A stretch of DNA of 64,000 nucleotides from assembly GCA_039583875.1 (NCBI GenBank), contig CM077164.1, positions 65,875,628-65,939,627 of the forward strand, given 5' to 3'. Under the pieces are notes generated by a model. The model was given only the letters and a program-made list of their open reading frames with translations, was not told where the DNA came from and ran no database searches. Position numbers and translations under genes: made by a program. This DNA comes from Platanthera guangdongensis (taxonomy: Eukaryota > Streptophyta > Magnoliopsida > Asparagales > Orchidaceae). Below are positions 53,658 to 64,000 of this stretch, one piece after another. Every line of letters begins with the position of its first letter. Positions within the stretch are counted from its first letter, which is position 1.

Positions 53658-56600
53658 TTACTCTAAGTTTATCATTCCTAGTTCAATTTTAAACCTATTG
53701 AACTTAGCTTCTTCTAGGGGCTTAGTATACATATCAGCTAGTTGATTATCTGTTCTAACATATTCAAGTAAAATATCTTCTCTTTCTACATGCTCCCTAA
53801 GAAAATGATATTTAATTTCAATATGTTTTGTTCTACTATGAGATACAAGATTATTGGCTATTGAAATAGCACTAGTAGAATCACAGAAGAGTGGAGTTCT
53901 ACTTACCTGAAATCCATAATCCTCTAGCTGATGTTGTATCCACAGAAGTTGAGCACAGCAACTTCCTGCAGCCACATACTCTGATTCTGCAGTGGAGATA
54001 GCGACACTTGTTTGCTTTTTACTACTCCAAGAAATCAGTCTTCCACCTAGGAATTGACAGGTTCCAGTAGTGCTTTTTCTGTCTTCTTTGCATCCTGCAA
54101 AGTCTGCATCTGAATAACCTGTTAGATCAAAATCCCCATTCCTAGGGTACCAGAGGCCTAGATAAGGAGTGCCCTTTAGATATCTCAATATCCTTTTGAC
54201 TGCTGTCAAATGAGACTCTTTAGGGCAGTCTTGATACCTTGCACAGACACATGTAGCATACATGATATCTGGTCTACTTGCAGTCAAGTATAATAGGGAG
54301 CCAACTATCCCTCTATACAAGGTTTCATCTACAGGCTTCCCTGCATCATCCTTGCTAAGAGACATACTTGACCCCATAGGAGTCTTCATGGTGCTGGATG
54401 AATCCATACCATACTTCCTTATGAGTTCTAGGGTGAACTTGGACTGGCATATGGATAAACCACTCTCAGTCTGTCTTACTTGGAGACCCAAGAAGAACTT
54501 TAGCTCTCCCATTCTACTCATCTCAAATTGACTTTGCATTAGCTTTGTAAAATTTTTGCAAAGGCTACTTTCAGTAGACCCAAATATAATGTCATCTACA
54601 TATATTTGGACTAGTATTACTTTGCCTCTAGATTCCCTAAGGAATAGAGTCTTGTCTATTTTCCCCCTTGTGAACTTATTCTCAATGAGGAAACTAGACA
54701 GGGTTTCATACCAAGCCCTAGGGGCTTGCTTTAACCCATATAAAGCTTTCCTAAGTCTATAGACATGATTAGGTAGAGTTGAATCAACAAAACCTGAGGT
54801 TTGTTCCACATAGACTTCTTCTTTAAGATTACCATTTAGAAATTCTGACTTGACATCCATTTGGTAAACTTTGAATCCTTGAAAGGTTGCATAGGCCAGG
54901 AACATCCTTATGGCTTCCAGTCTGGCTACTGGAGCAAAGGTTTGATCAAAATCAATACCTTCTTCCTGGCCTATATCCTTTAGAAACCAATCTTGCTGTA
55001 TTCTTAATGATGACACCTTGTTCATCCATCTTATTCCTGTAGATCCACTTGGTTCCTATTATATTGTGGTCTTTAGGTTTAGGAACAAGTTCCCAGACTT
55101 TGCACCTTTTGAACTGATTCAGCTCTTCTTGCATTGCTTCAGTCCATTGTGGATCTAGAATGGCTTCTTCAAACTTCTTTGGTTCAACTTGAGATAGAAA
55201 ACTGGAGTAGATTGCTGCATTCAGATTTCTGCTCCTTGTTTGTAACCCTTGTCTTGGATCTCCAAAAATCTGCCCTACTGGATGGTCTCTAAGATGCCTA
55301 TTGGCTGGAGGCATCCTGACTTCTGGTTGAACCACTTCAGTTTCATCATCTTGTTGTACTCCTTGTACTTCTTCTGCATTTGGTACATGTAGTACTCCTC
55401 CTGGACAACAACCACTGTCTTCTACTTGCTGTCTTGCAGTAGATTCTTCTTCTAGAGTGAGCTTGTCCATCTTCTTTGTTAAACCTGTGGGGCTGCATAC
55501 ACTACTAGACAACTCATTGTTAATAAGCCTAGTTTCATCAAATACTACATGTACAGTCTCTTATACAACTTGAGTAGACAAGTTGTAGACTCTATAAGCC
55601 TTACTATTGTTGCTGTACCCAACAAAAATTCCCTCTTGGGACTTGGCAGCAAACTTAGTCAAGTAAGACTTTCCATTGTTAAGTATGAAGCACTTACAAC
55701 CAAAGATCCTGAAGTAGGATAGGTTTGGTTTCCTGCCTTTCACAACCTCATAGGGGGTCTTGTTGAGGCCTTTAGTAATGGTAGCCCTATTAATAACATG
55801 ACATGCAGTATTAACTGCTTCAGCCCAGAAATATTCTGGTAGTGATGTATCACTTAATAGGGTTCTACCTGCCTCAATCAAGGTTCTATTCTTCCTCTCA
55901 GCAATGCCATTTTGCTGAGGTGTTCTTGGTGAAGAAAAATCTTGAAATATCCCAAAGTCTTCACATAGTTTTGTCATGCTATCAGACTGAAACTCAGTAC
56001 CATGGTCACTTCTTATTTTGGCCACTGTACTATTTAGTTCATTCTGAATTTGCTTGACAAAGCGATAGAAGACACTAGGTGTTTCAGATTTCTGTCTTAA
56101 GAAGAACACCCAGGAAAACTTTGAGTAGTCATCTACAACTACAAAGGTATAGACCTTCCTACCTAGGCTGTGAACTGGCATTGGACCAAAGAGATCCATA
56201 TGCAAGAGGTATAGACACCTCACATCATCTTTGTTTTCTATGCTTATAAAGGTGGATCTAGTCTGCTTGCCCTTTTGACAAGCTGAGCAAATACCATCTT
56301 TAACACACTTAACTTGAGGACCATTCCTCACTAACTCTTTGCTAAAGAGTTTGCCAATTGTCTTGTAGTTTAGATGAGCTAGCCTCTTGTGCCATTTGAC
56401 ACAATGAGAGACTTTCTCATCTGCTACAAGACACACTTGAGAACCATTGGTCTCACACATAATGTCTAGGCAGTATACATTCCTCTTTCTATAACCTGTC
56501 AAAATGATCTCTTGATCAGTTGACCTCTTGATATGACAACCATTCTTAACAAATGAGATGTCATACCCTACATCACTTAATTGACTTATACTTATTAGGT

Positions 56601-56820
56601 TGTGTTTCAACCCTTTAACATAAGCCACTTGAGTAATGGTAACTAAGTTACTAGAAATGTTACCAAACCCTTTGATGATTCCTTTTTCAGAACCACCAAA
56701 GGTGACTTTTGGACCATCTTTGATTGGAATGTAGTCCCTTAGTAATCCCTTTGTTCCAGTCATATGTCTGGAACAACCACTGTCCAAGTACCATATTGGG
56801 GCATGGCAACTTGGACTCAC
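53658..56820 (-). pseudogene. A2 pol: protease, integrase, reverse transcriptase, RNase H (stop and frameshift)
   Basis: From 56820 down: protease [27 protein letters not shown], integrase [23 protein letters not shown], then a TAA at 55561-55563 (A1 has Glu), the RT start, a one-base gain near 54965 at [37 protein letters not shown], RNase [20 protein letters not shown] and [10 protein letters not shown] through RNase H is otherwise open from 54960 to 53658. Confidence 0.93.
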
Positions 56821-56841
56821 CTGCAAAACAGATTAATGAAC
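56821..56841 (-). other. A2 gag/pol boundary: 21-nt GT...AG block with in-frame TAA
   Basis: AAG|GTTCATTAATC ... TGTTTTGCAG|GTGAGT on the minus strand. As in A1 the TAA falls inside and pol continues in frame. The acceptor-like GCAG is joined directly to a donor-like GTGAGT. Confidence 0.45.
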
Positions 56842-58869
56842 CTTAGAACCCAAAGTATTCTTGGGTCCTTGGTACTTGTTAGTTTGCATCCTGACAAAGC
56901 TACCAACTGGTTTTCCAATAGGCAGTTTGCTACTCACTTTGGCACTAGCATTGTGCCAACAGTCCATTGCAAAGTGGCCAACCTTGCCACAACACCAACA
57001 CTCAAACTTATTGTACCTTTGCTTAGGTACAGTCTTAGCTGTTTTATCCACAGCTGGCTTGTTGAGTGTTGGGGCTTTGCCCTTGGACTTGGACTGGACA
57101 GTCCTTGCAGGTTTAATAAAACCCAGTCCAGCCTTGCCTTTGTGATGAACAAATTCATCAATTAGAGGTAGAACTGACTTAGGTTTAGAAAACCTAGCAA
57201 CTAGATCTCTCTCCTTCTGAAGATTAATCTCCAGTCTCTTGATTTGATCATTCTTATATGTGATAGTCCCCATCTGAATCACAGTTATGTTCTTCAGTCT
57301 GGCTATCTCATTTAGCTTTTGATCAAACAATTTCTCAGAATCTGTTGCCACAGCTTTGAGATTAGCAATTTCCTTTGCCTGACTTTTTGCTAGGGACTTG
57401 CTCTTCTTATAAGCTTGCAACAGTACTTTATATTCATCTATCAGCTGATGAATATCTTCTTCAGACTCAGATACACTCTCATCATTTGATGATGATGAAT
57501 ATGATTCTGTACTGGCACAAGAAACTGAACTTAAAGTTGAACTTTGTACCTTACTGGGTCCTGGCTGCTCCAGGATTTTGTCACTTTCAGTCAATGCCAT
57601 TAGCCCTTGGCATTGACTGTCTTCTTGTTCATATATAGACTCCATAATCTGCATGAACTCTTCTTCTTCTTCTTCAGCAAACAGCCCTATATATGCCTCA
57701 GCATCTGACTCAGTTTCTGATGAAGAGATATCTGACAGGGTCTTCTCCTTTTTGGCAACAAATGACTTTTCTTTCTTGCCTTTGAAATGAGTCTTCTTCT
57801 TGTCACTAGACTCCTTTCTCTTTTCTGGACAATCTGCAACAACATGGCCTTGTCTATTGCAGCAATAGCACACTATTTTTGAAAGTGTAGCCTTGCTAGA
57901 CTTAGTCTTTTTCCTGTCCTTCTTTGAAGCCTTTTTATTCTGATAAAAGTCTTCTTTTCCCTGTGAAGTAGAAGGCCTTGTCCTCCACTGTTTCTTCTTC
58001 AAGAACTTCTGAAAATGTCTAGTGAAGGCAGCAAAGTCCTCATCACTTTCACTGCTTTCAGATTTTGTGCTGACTGACTCATCTGACTCAGATTCAGCAA
58101 CCTTTGGAGGTGGAGTAGGTGACTTACCTCTATACTTTCTGGGGGCTTCTGATTTAAAGGCCACTGTCCTTTCCTTGTGTTCATTTCAGGTGGATTTCTC
58201 CTCTTCTTTCCTCACTGTCAACTGCATTTCATAAGACAACAGTTTGCCAAACAGTGTAGGTGGAGGAATTTCTGCCAACTTAGTCATTTCTCTAATGGCA
58301 CAGATCTTGGTGTCCCAATCTTTTGTTAGGGACCTTAGAAACTTGTCATTGAGTTCATAATTACTGAACTCTCTGCCATAGGACATGAGTTCATTCACTA
58401 TTCTGTAGAACATCTTATAGCACTCAGTTATGCTATCACCCTTTCCTTGTCTAAAACTTTCATACTCTTGATTTAGCAAGGATTTTCTGTCCTGCCTTAC
58501 TTCTTCAGAACCCTCCATATACACAATAAGAGTATCCCACATCTCTTTGGCTGTCTTACAGTGTATCAGATTCTGAAAAGTTGCATCATCTCTGCCACTT
58601 ACTATTATGTTCTGAGCCCTCTTATCCATAGTGGCTAGAACAATTTCATCCTTTGTCATTTCTGAGAAATCCTTTGGTGTTCTTTGATTTGCATCTAAGA
58701 CTGACACCTTCATGTGCACATATGGACCTTCCTTTACTGTGATATAAATTCTAGGGTCTGAGGCCTCCATAAACAGCCTTACCCTTTCCTTCCATATGCC
58801 AAAGATTTCCTTCCTACATATAGGTAGTTTCATGGATCCCAATTCCTTGTGATTTTCAGTGGAACCCAT
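56833..58869 (-). pseudogene. A2 gag (one premature stop)
   Basis: ATG at 58867-58869 (MGSTENHKELGSM). Contains the copia Gag core (WKERVRLFM, DRKSLLNQEYESF, LRSLTKDWDTKI), Ser/Asp/Glu-rich stretches, first knuckle CYCCNRQGHVVADC, coiled-coil-like LLQAYKKSKSLAKSQ, and second knuckle CWCCGKVGHFAMDC. A TGA at 58186-58188 lies after EEEKST (A1 has Arg). Ends at the TAA at 56833-56835. Confidence 0.92.
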
Positions 58870-58960
58870 GGATCTTGATTTTCTTGAATCTGTAATTGAC
58901 TTAAACTGAATCTGCCAACAGGATCTACTCAGACAGTTATGTCTCTTTTTGAGTAACCTC

Positions 58961-58972
58961 CCTCTGATACCA
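58961..58972 (-). other. A2 primer binding site (initiator Met tRNA)
   Basis: Minus strand TGGTATCAGAGG, 2 nt inside the 5' LTR. The leader to gag is about 90 nt. Confidence 0.92.
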
Positions 58973-58974
58973 CT

Positions 58975-61020
58975 TGAAAGATATAGTACCTAAACACCTA
59001 GAGGGGGGGGGGGGGTGAATAGGTGACTTGAATCTTTTTAACTTTTTAGGCAGCAAACAGATAATATCACAGAATTATATCTAATCTATCACAGCACACA
59101 TTCACCAATCACAGCAATCCACAAACACACAGTAGACACAGAGATTTATAGTGGTTCCCCAAGCTTTGGGTACATCCACTTTCCCCCTTCGCCTATCTAG
59201 CAGTGTACTAGATTCGGCCAAACTTCTCCACTAACTCAGAACCCAAAACAGGCTCCTACACCTCAGGCCCAAGGCCCTACAACTCAGCTTTTCCACAAAG
59301 CCTACACTCAGCCACAAAGGCCTACACTCAGCCACCAAGGCCTACACTCAGCCACCAAGGTCTACACTCAGCCACCAAGGCCTACACTCAGAGATTTAAC
59401 TCTCCTACCCTCAGCCTTTATAATTGCAGGCTTACACTCTCAGATCCCTAAGGATCCTACAAGTTATAATGAATACAAAATGTATAAACTCAACAACTTA
59501 GATGAAAGAGAGATAAGTTGTGAGATTCTTGATGAGTTCTTGGAAGAACTCAGCTGGACTCAATCTGACTTAGCTTTCTTCAAAGCTTCTTGAAAGTAGA
59601 ACTTAATAAGATTGACTCCTTCTGCAGTTGATCCTTGATCTCTGCTACTTAAGATTCAGACCAATCTGAATCCTTCTTCTCAGCTGGGTTCCAACAGCTG
59701 ATTTCTTGGATGGAGCACTCTCTCTCCAACTTCTTAGATCTGCACTTGATTCTTCAAGGAATAGCTAGATCTTCTTTGTTGAATACTTGATCAATGATTT
59801 GAACCACATTTTCTGTAGACAGCATAAGCCTATTTATAGGCCTTCTTCATGGTAACCGGCTGGTCCGGTCCATAACTGAATTCTGACAACTCTGACAGGT
59901 GCAGTAGACCGGCTGGAATGGCAGCTGTCAAGTCATCCAGTCAGTTCTTGAAAATTCTGTAACTGTCTTTAAGTGTCGAGACTTTCTGTCTTTAAGTGTC
60001 GACACTTATAGACCAAGTGTCGACACAAGTTGTCTAAGTGTCGACACTAGTCTACAAGGTGTCGACACAACTCCTTGTGTTGTAGATTTTGTATCTCGAC
60101 ACTACTTCTTCTTCATGTGTCGACACTGATAATGTGTGTCGACACAAGTCCTTGTACTTCAGTATTTTGCTGAATTCTTCTAAGTGTCGACACAACACCT
60201 TTGTGTCGACACATCTTCATGTGTTGAATCTGTTAAGTGTCGACACTGCTTCTTGGTGTCGACACATGTCTTCAGTATTGATACTTGTTGAGTGTCGACA
60301 CATTGCTCTGGGTGTCGACACTTTCTTCTTCTGTCGAGACTCTAGCTGAGTGTCGACACATTCCCTTAGTGTCGACACTTGTACTTAGAATATTCTTGAA
60401 CTTTGCTGATCTTTGCTAAGTATCGACACAGCTCCTTGTGTCAACACTTTCTTCAAGTGTTGAGTCTTCAGCTAAGTGTCGACACATTGTTCTGGGTGTC
60501 GACACTTACTTCCAGTGTTGACTCTTCTGCTAAGTGTCGACTCTTCTGTTGAGTGTCGACACATTGTTCTGGGTGTCGACACTTGTACTTAGTCTCTGCA
60601 GACTTTTGCTGAGTGTCGACACAGCCTCCAAGTGTCGACACTTTCTGGTGTAGACACAGTTTCACTGGGTGTCGACACAACTGCTAAGTGTCGACACAAC
60701 TTCACTGGCTTTTCTTCACTGAGTGTCGACACAGCTCCTTGTGTCGACACTTTCTGTCTGGTGTCGACTCAACATCCCTGGTGTCGACACAATGACTCCA
60801 AGTGTCGACACTGCTTGCCTGGGTGTCGACACAAGTCTTCTTAAGTGTCGACACTTTCCCTCTGGGTGTCGACAGATGGACTTAAAAACTTTTTCTTCTT
60901 TCCTGCAAATACTTAGCCTGCACAAGTAAACTCAAAACACATCAAATACATTTTGATGTATATCATTGAGTTGGGTGAGGCTTCTTCAAATCAGGTACAT
61001 TTAAACCAATGTACCCAACA
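58975..61020 (-). repeat. A2 5' LTR
   Basis: A 2046-bp partner of 47979-50022, with a 13-G run at 59001-59013, TATA box at 59831-59838 and the palindrome array at about 59975-60880. It ends CAACA before GGCAT. Confidence 0.96.
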
Positions 61021-62420
61021 GGCATGGCGACTCTCATGTTATCGTTGAAGGTATCCAGCCTATCTGCCACCTACTGTTATCTTCTGTACAGGCTGTGAAG
61101 GCCCATGAGCAGGGTGAAGAAGTTTATCTTGTCTGCTTCGAGATGGTGGGAGCAGAGACGACTATCTCAGATATTCCGGTGGTCCGGATTTCTACCGACG
61201 TATTCCCGGAGAAATTGCCCGGGCTACCACCTGCCAGAGACTTGGATTTCAGGATTTAGCTAGTACCGGGAGCGAGGACGGTGTCCGGGCACCCTACAGG
61301 ATGGCTCCCAGTGAGTTAGCAGAGTTCAGGACTCAACTACAGGAGCTAGTCGAGTCAGGATTTGTGCGGCCCAGTTCATCGCCATGGGGAGTGCCAGTTC
61401 TCTTTGTGAAGAAGAAGGACGGATCACTGCGACTATGCATAGATTACCGGGAGCTGAACCGGTTAACGGTCTGCAATACCTATCCTCTGCCTCAGATAGA
61501 TGAGTTATTTGACCAGCTACAGGGAGCCTTCTGGTTCTCCAAGCTAGATTTGCGATCCGGCTACTACCAGCTCCGTATCAGGGAAGAGGACATACCGAAG
61601 ACGGCATTCAGTTCACGCTATGGATTATACGAGTTCACGGTGATGCCTTTTGGGCTCACGAATGCTCCTGCCGCATTCATGAGTCTAATGAACCGTGTAT
61701 TCGAGCCTTTCTTAGACCGCTTCGTGATTGTATTCATCGACGACATCCTTATATATTCTCGGACTCAGGAGGAGCATACAGAGCACCTGGCACAGGTCTT
61801 GCAAAGGATGAGGGAGACCCAGATGTACGCAAAATTTTCAAAGTGCCAGTTCTGGTTGCAGGAGGTGGCTTTCCTGGGGCACACGATCAGTGGGGCTGGA
61901 TTAGCAGTGGACCCGGCCAAGATAGAGACAGTGAGGGATTGGCTACGGCCGAAGACCACATCTGATATCCGCAGTTTCTTGGGACTAGCAGGGTATTATC
62001 GCAAGTTCGTGGAGGGGTTCTCGAGGATAGCACTCCCCCTCACGTCCTTGACGAAGAAGGACACAGATTTTGTTTGGTCAGAGCGGTGTGAGATGGCTTT
62101 TCAGGAGCTGAAGGACCGACTCATCTCATCCCCCATTCTTGCGCTTCCATCCGGGAGCGAAGGATTCCAGATCTACACGGACGCCTCTTATCAGGGGATG
62201 GGTGCAGTCCTAATGCAGCATGGACACGTTATTGCTTATGCTTCGAGACAGTTGAAGAAGCATGAGCATAACTATCCAGTACATGACCTAGAGCTCGGGG
62301 ATGTGGTTTTCGCCCTAAAGATATGGAGGCATTACTTATACGGGATTCATTGTGACATCTTTTCAGATCACAAGAATCTCAAGTATATCGATACACAGAA
62401 GGGCCTAAACCTGAGATAGA
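61021..62420 (+). pseudogene. D2 pol: protease tail and reverse transcriptase/RNase H
   Basis: Protease tail HGDSHVIVEGI, linker [22 protein letters not shown], then a TAG near 61257 and a one-base loss near 61287 that changes the frame. From 61301 the RT is open: [27 protein letters not shown], catalytic [32 protein letters not shown], then RNase [27 protein letters not shown] (usual ELAAVVFALK) and [13 protein letters not shown] at 62417-62419 ends it. Same organisation as D1 RT. Confidence 0.92.
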
Positions 62421-64000
62421 GGAGGTGGCTGGAGTTCCTCTGTGATTATGATTACAAGATCCACTACCATCCGGGGAAAGCGAACACGGTAGCAGATGCT
62501 TTGAGCAGGAGGGCCGACACTTCTGGACCGGAGCCCCGATTGGTGTCTATAGAGCTGCTACAGATGATGGAGGACATGCACATTACCATGGTGTCCGAGA
62601 CCGAGCCAGTAGTATATAGAGAGTATTTGAGCTCAGTGATCAGTGGCGATGATATACAGGAGCGCATCCGAGCACATCAGAGGCTGGATGCTGCGTTACA
62701 GCCGATTTTCAGTGCCCTAGAGAGGGGCAAGGTCGAGGACTACACGCTACAGGATGATCTTCTTCGGTTCCGGGGGCGCATCTACATACCAGCAGGGGGC
62801 AGTATCCGGGAGGACATACTCAGAGAGGCACATTGCTCGAGATATTCAGTGCACCCCGGCATCACCAAGATGTGGGCAGATTTGCGGAAGGTCTATGTAT
62901 TGGCCCGGGATGAAGAGGGAGATCACGGATTTTGTGACCCATTGTGAGACCTGCCAGCGTGTGAAGGAAGAATGCAAGAGCCCGGGAGGTTTACTACAGC
63001 CACTGCCAGTTCCAGAATGAAAGTTCGAGGACATTGCTATGGACTTTGTACACGGATTGCCTCGCTCCCACTCTGGGCATGACTCTATATGGGTTATAGT
63101 GGATAGATTGACCAAGGTAGCGCGGTTTATTCCAGTTCGAAAGGATGGCCCAGTTGCAGTTCTGGTGAGATTATTTGTGGAGCAGTACGTCAGATATCAT
63201 GGCATCCCCAGGACGATTGTTTCGGACCGTGATGGTCGGTTCACTTCGAGCGAGTGGAGGGCCGTGCATGCTTACTTGGGATCTCGGCTTACTTTTAGTA
63301 CCGCCTTCCATCCGCAGACCGACGGACAGACCGAGCGGACCATCCAGACCATGGAGGACCTGCTCAGACTATGCATATTGGATACGGGGAAGCCTTGGGA
63401 GAGGCTGCTGGCATTGATTGAGTTCTCGTATAATAACAGCCACCAGGCTAGCATCAGGATGGCTCCATACGAGGCACTTTATGGGAGGAGATGCAGGACA
63501 CCGCTATCATGGGTTCAGGAGGTGGATACCGGTGCTCTTGGATCTGATTATATAGAGGATACCGAGGCTCAGATTCGATTGATCAGAGATCGTCTACTAG
63601 AGGCCCAGAGCAGACAGGCAAAGTATTATGATGCTCGGCACCGGAAGGTGGAGTTCCAGGTTGGAGACAGGGTATTCTTGAAGATACGTCCAGTACACGG
63701 TGTCTCTCGGGTGCGGAGGCACAAGAAGCTCAGTCCACGATACATGGGGCCATACCTGATCCTGGAGCGGATCGGCCCCTTGGCTTACCGACTGCAGCTG
63801 CCACCGGAGTTGGGTGCATTACATGACGTCTTCCATGTCTCTTCCTTGCGAAGAGCTCTCCTTCGGCTGGAGCAGCACATTACTACTACAGCCGGACCGG
63901 TAGAGCCTGACAGATCAGTGAGATTGGAGCCGATCCGGATTGACGATACAGCCATCCGAGTGTTGCGGAAGAAGAAGGTCCCTCTTGTGAAGGTGCTGTG
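62421..64000 (+). pseudogene. D2 pol: RNase H end, integrase and start of chromodomain-like tail (partial)
   Basis: Continues in frame after the TAG with RRWLEFLCDYDYKIHYHPGK and ADALSRRA. The integrase zinc region (H...H at HCSRYSVHPG-like, CETCQRVKEEC near 62945-62975) crosses a frameshift near 62900. A TGA at 63018-63020 replaces a Trp. The core then reads AMDFVHGLP, SDRDGRF and TDGQTERTIQ (D,D,E), open to the edge, followed by a GPY-type module (MGPYLILERIGPLAYRLQLP, HDVFHVSSLRRA). The last residues, IRVLRKKKVPLVKVL, look like the opening of a chromodomain, supporting a chromovirus assignment. Confidence 0.9.

Larger units (their letters stand above)
47979..61020 (-). mobile_element. A2: Sirevirus-type Ty1/copia retrotransposon, same family group as A1
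   Basis: 13.04 kb, minus strand, LTRs of 2044 and 2046 bp, perfect target duplication GGCAT (47974-47978 and 61021-61025). Same gene order, primer site, polypurine tract, palindrome and spacer layout as A1. By eye the LTRs differ at about 20 positions (about 1%), so it is probably the youngest of the three Sireviruses here. Gag, pol and ORF3 all carry stops or a frameshift. Confidence 0.96.
41506..64000 (+). mobile_element. D2: Tekay/Del-like Ty3/gypsy retrotransposon, split by A2, 3' end outside window
   Basis: Plus-strand relative of D1. Order is 5' LTR (41506-46252), primer site, gag, 100-nt GT...AG block, protease (split by A2), RT, RNase H, integrase, and the start of a chromodomain-like region at the right edge. 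No target duplication can be tested because the 3' end is outside. Stops in gag and pol and two frameshifts make it non-autonomous. Confidence 0.92.

Overview
This window is plant nuclear DNA made entirely of nested LTR retrotransposons. I see no host gene, tRNA, rRNA or CRISPR array. The lineages point to a flowering plant with a repeat-rich genome: Sirevirus-type Ty1/copia elements with a third ORF, a Tekay/Del-like Ty3/gypsy chromovirus with very long LTRs, and an Athila-like gypsy element with a tRNA-Asp type primer site. The species cannot be named from this. Element names (D1, D2, A1, A2, B, C, E) are mine. Layout: E (40195-41505) is the tail of an old Athila/Tat-type LTR and the deepest layer. 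D1 (minus strand, 1-40194, running off the left edge) and D2 (plus strand, 41506-64000, running off the right edge) are two Tekay-like elements. Their 5' LTRs face each other across E. D1's gag is split twice, by Sirevirus A1 (2173-15295, target duplication CTCCA) and by Sirevirus B (15419-33667, target duplication TCGGC/TTGGC). B's third ORF is in turn split by the truncated Athila-like element C (17320 to about 23425). D2's protease is split by Sirevirus A2 (47979-61020, target duplication GGCAT), a relative of A1. The insertion order read from the nesting is E, then D1 and D2, then B, A1 and A2, with C after B. LTR pairs differ by roughly 1% (A2), 2% (A1) and 2% (B) by eye. Almost every gag and pol carries stops or frameshifts, so these are mostly dead copies that could move only with help from others. 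The clear exception is the 951-codon third ORF of A1, which is fully open. Three points stand out. (1) All three Sireviruses have, between pol and the third ORF, an array of element-specific palindromes followed by a TATA box about 100 bp before the third ORF's ATG. A1 and A2 use TGTCGACA cores, and B uses TCGTCGA...TCGACGA inverted repeats. The same palindromes fill the U3 part of each LTR, so the third ORF appears to have its own internal promoter built from LTR-like enhancer units. (2) In B the palindromes also lie inside gag, where they are translated as a repeated DRRS/NRRS-like tract. (3) Both Tekay-like copies have a GT...AG block exactly at the gag/protease boundary (129 nt in D1, 100 nt in D2). 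The two lengths put the two reading frames in different registers, yet removing the block gives the same in-frame junction in both, which is what a retained, regulated intron would look like. A smaller GT...AG block that encloses the gag stop lies at the gag/pol boundary of all three Sireviruses.
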